Shown here in pieces: positions 1 through 7,359 of a DNA stretch of 11,577 bases. A program made the translations under genes and the position numbers. Numbering within the stretch: position 1 is the first letter of the stretch; every line of letters begins with the position of its first letter. Source of the stretch: Burkholderiales bacterium (GTDB lineage: Bacteria > Pseudomonadota > Gammaproteobacteria > Burkholderiales > SG8-41); NCBI GenBank assembly GCA_019746155.1, contig JAIESJ010000225.1, positions 1 through 11,577 on the forward strand, written 5' to 3'. The notes beneath the pieces are model-generated. The model was not told where the DNA came from and did no database searches. It saw only the letters and a program-made list of their open reading frames with translations.

Positions 1-1068
1 CGCATCGGCCGCTACTTCGGGAAGGGAAGTAGTATTGCTGCACGCCACCGGAACGCCTGCGGCCATGGCCTCGATGACCGGCAACCCAAAACCCTCATAA
101 AGCGAAGGAAACACCACGCCACTGGAATTGGCTATCAATGCGGCCAACCCGGAGTCGGGCAGATACCCAGGAAAGAGAACTCGATCGCCCAGGCCCATGG
201 TGTGTACTGCGCTCATCAGCCATTCTTGCCGCGCGCCCGGGGCCCCAGTGCAGACCAGTTTGATATCCGCTGCCAATCCGCCACGACAGACCATACCAAA
301 GGCGGTAAACAGCATTTCATGGTTTTTGTGCTTCCAGAAATTGGCGGGGTAGACCAGGTATCGTTGCGCGGAAAGGCCAAGGCGGCTCAAGATGCCCTTC
401 TCGTGCCCGGCTTCACGCGAGATTCGCTGTGCCATGCGCAGGTGGATGGTGCGAATGCGCGTCGGGTCAAGCCTGCCGTAGGCAACGGCGGAATCCCGGG
501 AGTAATCAGAGATTGCGGCCAATGCGGTTGCGCGGCGGCAGGCTTCGACGAAGGTGCGGTCGCGATGAGCCACATCCTCTGCGGCAAAGAACTCCGGATA
601 GGTTTTGTACTGCAGGTCGTAAATCGTGCAGACAGTCGGGATCCCCGGTTCGAAATACGTGGGAGCAGTAAAGGGGCAGAAGAGCAGATCGGCGCCCATA
701 TCGTGCAGCAGCGCGCCAGAACCGCTACGCTTCAGCATCGTGTTCAGGCTGTAGCCGATGCGGCTGACAGCACGCTTCAGCCTAGCGGGCAAATAGGGTA
801 ACACACGGGAAGCCAGGCCAATCAAACGCGACCGAAGGGCGTTCGCCATTACGGGACCGACGACGATCAGTCGCCGCATATTCGGGCCATCCAATGCGGC
901 CAGTTCTTCGTGCGAGGCGGCTTGCGTAAGCAATACGAATTTGGTCCGGGGCGCCATTTCGGCCAGCCGGCGCAGCAATTCGATTACAAAAATTTTCGCG
1001 CCCCCGTTCTCGCCCCCGGGGAGAATCGGGGTTAAATCTACAGCGATGGTATTGAGCGATTTCATCAT
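1..1068 (-). CDS. GT4-family glycosyltransferase (C-terminus cut by window edge)
   Basis: This is a retaining GT-B sugar transferase, probably adding a sugar from a nucleotide-sugar donor to the growing O-polysaccharide at the cytoplasmic face of the inner membrane. The frame is open for 356 codons to the left edge, so the 3' end is missing. The N-terminal Rossmann half starts IAVDLTPILPGGENGGAK (residues 8-25), with the Gly-rich loop typical of GT4 enzymes. The donor-site half has PANFWKHKNH (241-250) and the family E-x7-E motif, E325 and E333, in EGFGLPVIEAMAAG. The start is ATG at 1068, which overlaps the methyltransferase stop as ATGA, so translational coupling is likely; a second ATG at 1065 directly follows and is equally possible. 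No good Shine-Dalgarno is visible. It is the last visible gene of the export/capping cluster. Donor and linkage cannot be read from sequence, although mannose is plausible given the upstream GDP-mannose enzyme. Confidence 0.9.
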   Translation of the reverse strand, partial: MMKSLNTIAVDLTPILPGGENGGAKIFVIELLRRLAEMAPRTKFVLLTQAASHEELAALDGPNMRRLIVVGPVMANALRSRLIGLASRVLPYLPARLKRAVSRIGYSLNTMLKRSGSGALLHDMGADLLFCPFTAPTYFEPGIPTVCTIYDLQYKTYPEFFAAEDVAHRDRTFVEACRRATALAAISDYSRDSAVAYGRLDPTRIRTIHLRMAQRISREAGHEKGILSRLGLSAQRYLVYPANFWKHKNHEMLFTAFGMVCRGGLAADIKLVCTGAPGARQEWLMSAVHTMGLGDRVLFPGYLPDSGLAALIANSSGVVFPSLYEGFGLPVIEAMAAGVPVACSNTTSLPEVAADA

Positions 1069-2174
1069 TTCAAAATGGGCATTCCAACTCGCTCCGCCAA
1101 TCTTGTCGCCTCTTGCCAACTTAGTGACCTGGCTGTCCAACGAAATGCCGGGCGAGAACACAAAGCGCGCAAATCTGCCGCCAGCGCCTCGATCTCCTTG
1201 CCCCGCGCCGCACGGTCCGCCTCCGATTCTTTCAAAAGCCGCGTCAACTCCTCGATCTGCACTGCCCGCGCCGCACGGTCCGCCTCCGATTCTTTCAGAA
1301 GCCGCGTCAACTCCTCGATCTGCACTGCCCGCGCCGCACGGTCCGCCTCCGATTCTTTCAAAACTCTCGTCAACTCTTCAATCTGCTCGCCCTGGGCTTT
1401 TAATTCCAAGCCAACATTGAGTGCGGCCGATGTTTCACTCCGGTAAATCTTCTCAATAACCGCTCCAACCTGGTCAATCGCCGGTTGTGCCGATTCGCCC
1501 CCTTTTGACGCAATAACCGCATAGTCTTGCGCTCCAAAAAGCACTTGAGCGGATAGATTCTCGACGCCTGCTGCGGCACCGATTCGAGCCACTCCATATT
1601 CCGGGTAAGGGTGTAATCGTAAAATGTTGATGCCTTTAAAGCCGGCATCCTCTGCCACGAATGCAAGCAAGGAAGGGGGCAATGGACGCATATGAGTCGG
1701 GTCAAGATAAAAGGTGTGGCTGCCGACCTGCGCATTTTCAGGATTTGGCGTCTCAAAAATCGCCACGCCTCCCGGCATCAAAACGCGCAGCGACTCTGAA
1801 AACAATTCAAGCAGAATCTCAAAAGGCAAGTGCTCGACGATATGGAATCCGGTGATCGCGCACAAACTCGAATCGGGGAGGCCGCGAAGATGCTCCAGCG
1901 CATCTTCACAGGCAACATCGAGGCCCAGGCTCTGGCAGCGGTTGACCATGACAGCGTTCAGATCCCGGCCATACGCTTGCCAACCATGCTCGCTCAATAA
2001 TTCCAGCCACTCTCCACGACCGCATCCTATATCCAGTATCCGGGAGCCACGGCACACGGACGGGAGAACACCCAACACCTCCAGGTAGACCGCCAGTCGA
2101 GACTTGATATCCGACCGGGTGCCACGGAACTTGTCTTCCAAGCGGACGTAAAAGTCTTCAAATCGATTATTCAT
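1065..2174 (-). CDS. WbdD-like SAM methyltransferase with C-terminal coiled-coil repeats (candidate O-polysaccharide chain terminator)
   Basis: A class I SAM-dependent methyltransferase that probably caps the non-reducing end of the O-polysaccharide and stops elongation. The N-terminus carries EDKFRGTRSDIKSRLAVYL (14-32), resembling the start of the WbdD methyltransferase family. Motif I is ILDIGCGRGEWLELL (46-60) and the post-I acidic region is YGRDLN (68-73). HIVEHLP (111-117) and LMPGGVAIFETPNP (132-145) complete the fold, which ends near residue 223. Residues 264-326 are three 21-residue repeats of the type QIEELTRLLKESEADR, exactly three heptads each, followed by a fourth weaker one (EIEALAADLRAL); this is a long amphipathic coiled coil. 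The kinase domain of E. coli O9a WbdD is absent, so a methyl-only cap, as in serotype O8, is the natural inference. The ATG at 2174 has a strong GGAGG six bases upstream, inside wzt, and the gene overlaps wzt by 8 bases. The function is inferred from fold and context. Confidence 0.85.
   Translation of the reverse strand: MNNRFEDFYVRLEDKFRGTRSDIKSRLAVYLEVLGVLPSVCRGSRILDIGCGRGEWLELLSEHGWQAYGRDLNAVMVNRCQSLGLDVACEDALEHLRGLPDSSLCAITGFHIVEHLPFEILLELFSESLRVLMPGGVAIFETPNPENAQVGSHTFYLDPTHMRPLPPSLLAFVAEDAGFKGINILRLHPYPEYGVARIGAAAGVENLSAQVLFGAQDYAVIASKGGESAQPAIDQVGAVIEKIYRSETSAALNVGLELKAQGEQIEELTRVLKESEADRAARAVQIEELTRLLKESEADRAARAVQIEELTRLLKESEADRAARGKEIEALAADLRALCSRPAFRWTARSLSWQEATRLAERVGMPILK
1202..1390 (-). 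repeat. 63-bp in-frame tandem repeat, three copies, inside the methyltransferase gene
   Basis: Copies occupy 1202-1264, 1265-1327 and 1328-1390. The first two differ at a single base. The third matches the first exactly over its leading 36 bases and then diverges at about eight positions. The unit is 21 codons, exactly three coiled-coil heptads, so gaining or losing a copy keeps both the reading frame and the heptad register. Confidence 0.95.
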
Positions 2175-3414
2175 GAACCGCCTCCGGCGAATCCCTGCGT
2201 GAGATGGTGCATTCAGGTTCTAACCAACTGCATCCAGAAAAAGTCCGCTTGGTCAGGTTTATGACCTCGAATAAATATGCCAGGTCTTTCCACTCGTAAT
2301 TGTGGGAAACATGTGTGGCGTCGCGGTGCAATGCGACCGTCACCGAATAGCTTCCCGGGCCAAGATTCGCTTGAAAGGCAAATCGATAATCAACCATCTC
2401 GCCGGCCCGCATGTTTTCGATCGGCATTTCCAGCAGATGGGTGTTAATTCCGAACATTGCTTGCCCCAACCTGTCCTTGATCATGTAGCCCAAAACAAGG
2501 CGGGGAATCGGCGCATTGATCCGCACCCTGACGCACAAGGTCACAGGGGCGCCGACATCAATCGCCTCGACAGGATTACCCATATCGTCGAGAAGAGTGA
2601 TGCCGGCAACAGTAGCTTCGCCTGAGCCGGAGATGGTCTGCACTCTGCCGCTTTCAGTCTTCCGTTGGGTGACAGTTGCATTCCCCCGCTCGGCGATCAG
2701 GGCATTGTAGAAATCCATCACCTCTTCAGGTGCGCCTCCTTTTACCAGGTGGCCGCGGTCCAGCAGGATGGCGCGATCGCAGATCGACTGGATAGCCATG
2801 CGATCATGGCTAACGATGAGAAGCGTGGTCCCTTGCTCGCGAAAACGGCGGATGCGATCGAAGCTCTTGTGTTGGAAATAGGCATCGCCGACCGAGAGGG
2901 CTTCGTCCACGATAAGGATGTCCGGCCGAACGGCGGTGGCTACGGCAAACGCCAGACGGACCTGCATGCCGCTGGAATAAACGCGAACGGGTTGGTCGAT
3001 GTACTCGCCAATTTCGGCAAAAGCTTCAATTGATGGCATGAGCAGGCCGATTTCGCGAGCCTGCAGGCCAAGCAACTGGCCTGCCATGATGGCATTTTGC
3101 CGACCGGTAAAGTCGGGGTGGAAACCCATGCCGAGTTCCAACAACGCCGCCGCTCGCCCCCCCATCTGCGCTGAGCCGGTGGTGGGTTGGATGATGCCAG
3201 TGATCAGTTTGAGCAAAGTACTCTTGCCGGCACCATTGATGCCGATGATGCCAACGGCCTCGCCAGGAGATACGCGAAAGCTTATGCCCTGCAGGACCCA
3301 CTTCAGGCTGTGGTTCGGTCCACGCCAAGGCGTTAACCATTCCCGCAGGCGGGACCAGCGGGTGGGATACTGACGATAGGCCTTGCCCAGTTCGGTAACA
3401 ACTATGCTGCCCAT
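2167..3414 (-). CDS. wzt: Wzt: polysaccharide ABC transporter ATPase with C-terminal carbohydrate-binding domain
   Basis: The ATP-hydrolysing subunit that drives export of undecaprenyl-linked polysaccharide through Wzm. The N-terminal nucleotide-binding domain (about 1-240) has Walker A GINGAGKST (58-66), signature YSSGMQVRLAFA (146-157), Walker B ILIVDEALSVGD (166-177) and the switch histidine H203. At 415 residues it is well beyond a bare ATPase. Residues about 255-415 form a beta-rich extension containing FGINTHLL (321-328), like the Wzt C-terminal domain that binds the modified non-reducing end of the O-antigen in E. coli O8/O9a. That long form goes with capped polymers and fits the methyltransferase immediately downstream. 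The start ATG overlaps the wzm stop by one base (TGATG), with a weak GGA about nine bases upstream. It ends 8 bases inside the methyltransferase gene. Confidence 0.95.
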   Translation of the reverse strand: MGSIVVTELGKAYRQYPTRWSRLREWLTPWRGPNHSLKWVLQGISFRVSPGEAVGIIGINGAGKSTLLKLITGIIQPTTGSAQMGGRAAALLELGMGFHPDFTGRQNAIMAGQLLGLQAREIGLLMPSIEAFAEIGEYIDQPVRVYSSGMQVRLAFAVATAVRPDILIVDEALSVGDAYFQHKSFDRIRRFREQGTTLLIVSHDRMAIQSICDRAILLDRGHLVKGGAPEEVMDFYNALIAERGNATVTQRKTESGRVQTISGSGEATVAGITLLDDMGNPVEAIDVGAPVTLCVRVRINAPIPRLVLGYMIKDRLGQAMFGINTHLLEMPIENMRAGEMVDYRFAFQANLGPGSYSVTVALHRDATHVSHNYEWKDLAYLFEVINLTKRTFSGCSWLEPECTISRRDSPEAVHE

Positions 3415-4211
3415 CAGAGTTCATCCACCATTTCGGCGGCACGCCTCTGAAACAAGCGCAGTCCAAACAGGCATAAAATCAACGACACCAGTGCAACAGG
3501 CAGCAATCCAGCCCAGTCAGGCAGTTCACCGTGCACCAGTATGCCTTGATACGCCATAACCAGTCTCGTCATCGGGTTCCACATCACTATCTGCTGGCCC
3601 CAGGCAGGAAGCGTGGAAAGCGGGTAAATGACGGGAGTGAGCCAGAACCAGAACTGAAGAACGATTTCGAAAAGTTGCCCGACGTCACGGAAGAATACGT
3701 TCAGCACGCCCAGTATCATCCCCAATCCGATGGCAAACAAAATCTGCACCGCCAATACCGGCAGAATGGCCAGATACGCCCAGCCCGGAAAGTTGCCCGA
3801 CAGAATCAGGAACCCGGTGAACAGCCCGAAAATAATGGCAAAGCCCAGGCAGGCATTGAGAATGACGATGATTGGCAAGCAGATGCGAGGGAAACTCAGT
3901 TTTTTGAGAAGATTGGCGTTGTCCAGGAAGACATTCTGGCTACGGCTGACAATTTCTGCAAAAACGCCCCAGGTAAGGAGGCCCGAACAGAGGAAAATGC
4001 TGTAGCCGAACGAGCTATCCACCCCTGGCAGCCGCGCACGCATGACCTGTGAGAAGATCAACGTGAAAACGAGAATCTGCGCAAGCGGTTGAAGCACCAG
4101 CCAAGCCGCGCCCAGCATGGAGTTCCGATAGCGCGAGGTAAATTCCCGGCTAACGCTACCGAGGATGAAGCCCCGAAAACGATAAATGCCGGAAAGTTGG
4201 TCCAGGATCAT
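3414..4211 (-). CDS. wzm: Wzm: ABC-2 type polysaccharide export permease
   Basis: The inner-membrane channel subunit that moves lipid-linked polysaccharide to the periplasm, working with the Wzt ATPase encoded next. It is 265 residues, the usual size for the family. The N-terminal amphipathic stretch YRFRGFILGSVSREFTSRYRN (10-30) leads into about six hydrophobic segments, near 33-55, 70-88, 112-137, 143-166, 180-197 and 233-250. The ABC-2 family pattern RDVGQLFEIVLQFWFWLTP (175-193) is present. ATG at 4211 is the first start after an in-frame TGA 12 bases upstream, so it is well bounded, but the Shine-Dalgarno is poor. The 185-bp space before it could hold a promoter of its own; I see no convincing one. 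Confidence 0.94.
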   Translation of the reverse strand: MILDQLSGIYRFRGFILGSVSREFTSRYRNSMLGAAWLVLQPLAQILVFTLIFSQVMRARLPGVDSSFGYSIFLCSGLLTWGVFAEIVSRSQNVFLDNANLLKKLSFPRICLPIIVILNACLGFAIIFGLFTGFLILSGNFPGWAYLAILPVLAVQILFAIGLGMILGVLNVFFRDVGQLFEIVLQFWFWLTPVIYPLSTLPAWGQQIVMWNPMTRLVMAYQGILVHGELPDWAGLLPVALVSLILCLFGLRLFQRRAAEMVDEL

Positions 4212-4396
4212 CGCGTGATAATCTCAGTCACACCCATGCTTGCCTTCAAAATTGCATCGGCCGTATATCCTAAATACATGGAAGTGGTGAAAATCTTTTT
4301 TGCGCAACGGCAACAACGCACGCTTTAACCGGTCAAGCGGGTGCCCGAAGATGTGATGGCTCTTGCCTCGCCCTTCAATTTGGATAGCAGTATCCG
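4212..4396 (-). other. Spacer between the GT2 gene and wzm
   Basis: No recognisable gene. A 5-bp stem (GGATA/TATCC, 4382-4395) lies two bases past the GT2 stop but has no T-run, so it does not qualify as a terminator. On the minus strand TTTTCA, 17 bases and GGATAT form only a weak promoter-like pair upstream of wzm. Confidence 0.4.
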
Positions 4397-5179
4397 TCAT
4401 ATGCCCACCGACTTCTTGCTAAAAACCTGATGGTAAATTTTACGCGCCCAGACGGAGTACGGCCATGTTACATACCATTTCATCGGCACTCGACCAAAAT
4501 GGCGCCGTACGACCCCCATAGCTTCCAGCACGTGCTTCTTGCGCTGAGCGGCAGTTTTAGTATCCAGGTGAGCGCGGGTGGTCGCTGCATATTTCCGAAG
4601 GTAGGCAAGCTTTCCCCCGGCCTTGTAGAGGCGCCACCAAAGGTCGTAATCAAAAGCGAAGTGAAGGCTTTCATCGACACCCCCCACTTTCTCCCAGGCT
4701 GAGCGCCGGATCAAAGTCGCCGGTTGAGCAATGAAGCACCGGCTGGCCAGAATCTGCACAGAAAACGAATGGGTAACATAGGACATCAATCGCTTGCCGG
4801 CAGCGTTGGTAGTCCAGCACTTGGCGTATATTGCCGGAGCGTCGGGATGAGATTCCAGAGCCGTCACCATCGCCTGCAATCCACCGGGCAAGAATGTGTC
4901 GTCGGCGTTAAGCCAGCAGACGTAAGGCGCCTTGCCCCGGGCAATGGCCTCATTGATTGCCGAAGATTGGCCTGCGTCATGGCCGCTGCGATACCAAGCA
5001 AGCTTGTCTTTCCACTTTTGGATAACCTGAAGCGTTTCATCGTTGGATCCGCCATCAGCCAGCATGACCTCCACCGGTATCTCTTGGTCAAAGATTGACG
5101 CCAAAGCCTCTTCGAGAAAGCGCCCGTGGTTGTAGGAAGGCACGGCAACGGTAACGACAGGAACGGTTGTAATCGGCAT
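4397..5179 (-). CDS. GT2-family glycosyltransferase
   Basis: An inverting GT-A transferase of 260 residues, the single-domain size of the family, expected to add one sugar during assembly of the repeat unit or adaptor region in the cytoplasm. VTVAVPSYNHGRFLEEALAS (9-28) is the first nucleotide-binding strand and helix. ADGGSNDET (41-49) is the usual DGxSxDxT motif. NADD (91-94) is the metal-binding DXD-like site. FDYDLWWRL (176-184) matches the acceptor-side ED-like motif in which an acidic residue would act as base. There is no membrane segment, so it is cytosolic or peripherally attached. It sits 245 bp after manC and 185 bp before wzm, less tightly packed than the downstream genes. Start ATG 5179 has no obvious Shine-Dalgarno. 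Sugar specificity is unknown. Confidence 0.9.
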   Translation of the reverse strand: MPITTVPVVTVAVPSYNHGRFLEEALASIFDQEIPVEVMLADGGSNDETLQVIQKWKDKLAWYRSGHDAGQSSAINEAIARGKAPYVCWLNADDTFLPGGLQAMVTALESHPDAPAIYAKCWTTNAAGKRLMSYVTHSFSVQILASRCFIAQPATLIRRSAWEKVGGVDESLHFAFDYDLWWRLYKAGGKLAYLRKYAATTRAHLDTKTAAQRKKHVLEAMGVVRRHFGRVPMKWYVTWPYSVWARKIYHQVFSKKSVGI

Positions 5180-5424
5180 AGTCGTTACGAAGCTATCACA
5201 GCAATGAGATGGCGGTGCGCACTGGCTGACCAGTGGAGTTCAGACGACAGAAAACCAGCGCGCGCCATACCGCGCTCGAGCCTCATACCCAAACTTATCA
5301 AGGACGATCACTATCGAGACACGGCATTGAAATGAAACATATACCTGATAAAAGATGCCGACGATATCCTTCTGCGATAAATCGAAATGCCGTTCCGCCC
5401 AAGGTTGGATTGCCCATATATTAT
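5180..5424. other. 245-bp spacer between manC and the GT2 gene
   Basis: No convincing gene on either strand; the longest minus-strand open stretch after the manC stop is about 37 codons and is unrecognisable. It holds one perfect small inverted repeat, CACTGG-CTGA-CCAGTG (5220-5235), without a T-run on either side. It may contain a promoter for the downstream cluster, but none could be identified confidently. Confidence 0.5.
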
Positions 5425-6888
5425 TCAGCAGCGTCCGTATACATCTTCGAAGCGGACAATGTCGTCTTCACCTAGATATTCCCCGCTTTGCACTTCAATC
5501 ATGACCAGTTCGACGACCCCGGGATTTTCCAGGCGGTGCTTATGTCCGGCCGGGATGAAGGTCGATTCGTTGGTGCTAACGTACAACTCCCGTTCGCCGT
5601 TCACCACCTTCGCCATGCCGCTGACGACGACCCAATGCTCGCTGCGATGATGATGCATCTGCAGCGATAGCGACGCGCCCGGCTTCACTTCGATGCGCTT
5701 GATCTTGAAACCGCGGCCTTCCTCGAGCACGGTATAGGTGCCCCAGGGACGATGAACCGTCCGGTGCAGCCTGTACGTCTCGTGCCCGGCGAGTCTGAGT
5801 TGGCCGACGATGTTTTTCACGTCCTGGACGCTGTCCCTGCCCGCCACCAGCAGGGCGTCCGGCGTATCGACGATGACGAGATTGTCCACCCCCACCGCGC
5901 CGACCAATCGTTCCTCGCTCTGGATGTAGCAGTTGGAGACGTCATGCAGCACCGCCTCGCCGAGAACACGGTTGCCGGCGCGATCCGGCTCGGTGAGGTC
6001 GCCGATCGCGGTCCACGAACCGATATCGTTCCAGCCGATGTCACAGGGCGCGACCGCGACCCGGGCGGATTTTTCCATCAGCGCATAGTCGATCGAGATA
6101 TCCGGCACTTGCTCGAAGGTTTCCCGGCTCAATTCCACGGAATGCAGCTTATCGCCGCTGGTCCGGCGCGAGGCGGAAAGGCACGCCTGCACGGCGACCA
6201 CTACGTCCGGCGCGCAAGCCTGCATCTCCTCGATCACCCTGTCGGCACGGAAACAGAACATGCCGGAATTCCACAAATGACACCCGGATTCAACATACCG
6301 GTGCGCGAGTTCGGTATCGGGTTTCTCCACGAAACGGCGCACGCGCCAGGCCCCCGCGGCGCTTTGCGGTATGAGGTTCTCGGAGTTATCTATCTCGATA
6401 TAGCCATAGCCGGTTTCGGGGTAATCGGGCCTGATGCCGAATGTAGCCAGCCAGCCTTCACCCGCCAGACGGGCGGCACGGTCTACGGCTTCCGCGAAAG
6501 CAGCCTGGTCCGCGACCAGGTGATCGGCGGGCAGGATGACGAGCACCGATTCTCCCCCGAAGCGTTCCGCCGCATAGAGAGCGGCGGCGGCAATGGCGGG
6601 CGCCGTGTTTCTCCCGCAAGGTTCGAGGATAAAACCGAGCGGCAATCCGGTGGCGTTGACTTCCCGGTAATCGTCACCGGTTTTGAAATAGAGCTCGCGG
6701 TTGGTGACGGTGAGAACTTCGTCAATGCCGGGCAACGCCGCCAAGCGCAGGAAGGTTTTTTGCAGCAAGCTCCGCCCATCGGCGAGGCGCATGAATGGCT
6801 TGGGATGCGCCTCTCGCGAGACGGGCCAGAGACGGGAGCCCACCCCTCCGGAAAGAATGACCGGAACCCGAGCAGCATTCGATTTCAT
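5425..6888 (-). CDS. manC: Mannose-1-phosphate guanylyltransferase / mannose-6-phosphate isomerase, type II bifunctional
   Basis: Makes GDP-mannose from mannose-1-phosphate and GTP; the fused C-terminal domain interconverts fructose-6-P and mannose-6-P. The product feeds mannose, rhamnose or fucose branches of surface-polysaccharide synthesis. The 487-residue length is typical of ManC/AlgA/XanB enzymes. The pyrophosphorylase signature GGVGSRLWPVSREAHPKPF is at 14-32. Further motifs are EPCGRNTAPAIAAAA (89-103), ADHLV (121-125), FVEKP (186-190), WNSGMFCF (206-213) and GWNDIGSW (285-292). The cupin isomerase domain runs from about 375, starting RPWGTYTVLEEGRGFK (380-395), with metal-site residues in QMHHHRSEHW (410-419) and FIPAGHKHRLENPG (444-457). 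Start ATG 6888 is fixed by the adjacent family start (VPVILSGG), yet no Shine-Dalgarno precedes it. It is probably the first gene of the cluster. AlgA and XanB are paralogous names; the context favours manC. Confidence 0.94.
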   Translation of the reverse strand: MKSNAARVPVILSGGVGSRLWPVSREAHPKPFMRLADGRSLLQKTFLRLAALPGIDEVLTVTNRELYFKTGDDYREVNATGLPLGFILEPCGRNTAPAIAAAALYAAERFGGESVLVILPADHLVADQAAFAEAVDRAARLAGEGWLATFGIRPDYPETGYGYIEIDNSENLIPQSAAGAWRVRRFVEKPDTELAHRYVESGCHLWNSGMFCFRADRVIEEMQACAPDVVVAVQACLSASRRTSGDKLHSVELSRETFEQVPDISIDYALMEKSARVAVAPCDIGWNDIGSWTAIGDLTEPDRAGNRVLGEAVLHDVSNCYIQSEERLVGAVGVDNLVIVDTPDALLVAGRDSVQDVKNIVGQLRLAGHETYRLHRTVHRPWGTYTVLEEGRGFKIKRIEVKPGASLSLQMHHHRSEHWVVVSGMAKVVNGERELYVSTNESTFIPAGHKHRLENPGVVELVMIEVQSGEYLGEDDIVRFEDVYGRC

Positions 6889-6955
6889 GAAAAAATATCG
6901 GAATTGTCTAGTTTTTATTGGTTATAAAAGCTTTTTTCAGAATAACATAGAAGGG
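6889..6955 (-). promoter_or_regulatory. AT-rich leader upstream of manC
   Basis: This stretch is sharply richer in A and T than its surroundings, with T-runs just before the manC ATG and a TATAAC hexamer on the minus strand around 6920. That fits the cluster promoter lying here between manC and the palindrome array. No good -35 partner and no Shine-Dalgarno are visible, so the assignment is by position and base composition only. Confidence 0.3.
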
Positions 6956-6986
6956 GCGGCTGTGTCCGCGCGGTATCGGCGATACA

Positions 6987-7073
6987 CCTCCCCCTTCAAG
7001 GGGGAGGTTGGGTTGTGGGTATCCGATGCAGGACACCCACGAGGGCGATACACCTCCCCCTTCAAGGGGGAGG
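6987..7073. repeat. Two 21-base palindromes, 66 bp apart
   Basis: Perfect palindromes at 6987-7007 and 7053-7073, with arms CCTCCCCCTT and AAGGGGGAGG around a single C. Both share the flanks GGCGATACA on the left and TTGGG on the right, so the repeat unit is about 34 bp. They are oriented opposite to the palindromes from 7128 on (core TTCAAG instead of TTGAAG) and have one extra G:C pair per arm. Confidence 0.9.
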
Positions 7074-7080
7074 TTGGGAG

Positions 7081-7120
7081 GGGGATGGGTCTATACCTCT
7101 GCTTTGCTAAACCCATCCCC
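7081..7120. repeat. Inverted repeat joining the two halves of the palindrome array
   Basis: GGGGATGGGT (7081-7090) and ACCCATCCCC (7111-7120) are perfect 10-bp inverted arms around a 20-base loop. They mark the point where the orientation of the flanking palindromes switches. Confidence 0.85.
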
Positions 7121-7210
7121 ACCCTGCCCTCCCCTTGAAGGGGAGGAGTTCATGCGGTGCGCTCCCCTTGAAGGGGAGGAGTTCATGCGGTGCGCTCCCC
7201 TTGAAGGGGA
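7112..7210. repeat. Compound palindrome block 1: three 33-bp units
   Basis: Begins CCCATCCCCACCCTGCC, then three palindromes with cores starting at 7129, 7162 and 7195, exactly 33 bp apart. Each unit is the core CTCCCCTTGAAGGGGAG followed by GAGTTCATGCGGTGCG; the third unit is cut short and altered (GGGGAAGG). Open frames cross it only because 33 is a multiple of three; no protein is credible. Confidence 0.92.
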
Positions 7211-7245
7211 AGGTGAGAAATGTGCCGAGGGCATGGAAAAGATTT

Positions 7246-7346
7246 CCCATCCCCACCCTGCCCTCCCCTTGAAGGGGAGGCGTTCATGCGGTGCGCTCCC
7301 CTTGAAGGGGAGGCGTTCATGCGGTGCGCGCCCCTTGAAGGAGGAT
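7246..7346. repeat. Compound palindrome block 2: three 33-bp units
   Basis: A second copy of block 1, offset by 134 bp, with the same CCCATCCCCACCCTGCC lead and cores starting at 7263, 7296 and about 7329. Both complete units here have GCGTTCATGCGGTGCG where block 1 has GAGTTCATGCGGTGCG. The third core is degraded (CGCCCCTTGAAGGAGG). Confidence 0.9.
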
Positions 7347-7359
7347 TCATTGCGACACG

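Noticed and set aside
4208..4279. 23-codon minus-strand open frame overlapping the wzm start as ATGA, possible leader peptide
   Set aside because: The overlap is suggestive, but there is no ribosome site and no recognisable sequence, and the length is expected by chance.
4382..4395. GGATA/TATCC hairpin just past the GT2 stop as a terminator
   Set aside because: Only a 5-bp AT-containing stem with no T-run.
5220..5235. CACTGG/CCAGTG inverted repeat as a terminator or operator
   Set aside because: Six-bp arms are short, no T-run follows, and it is not placed near a recognisable promoter.
5752..6927. 391-codon plus-strand open frame opposite manC
   Set aside because: It lies antisense to a clearly recognisable enzyme and arises from the GC-rich codon pattern of manC; no domain is recognised.
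7129..7346. Regularly spaced repeats resembling a CRISPR array
   Set aside because: The segments between palindrome cores are themselves identical within a block, so they are not spacers, and no cas gene is nearby.
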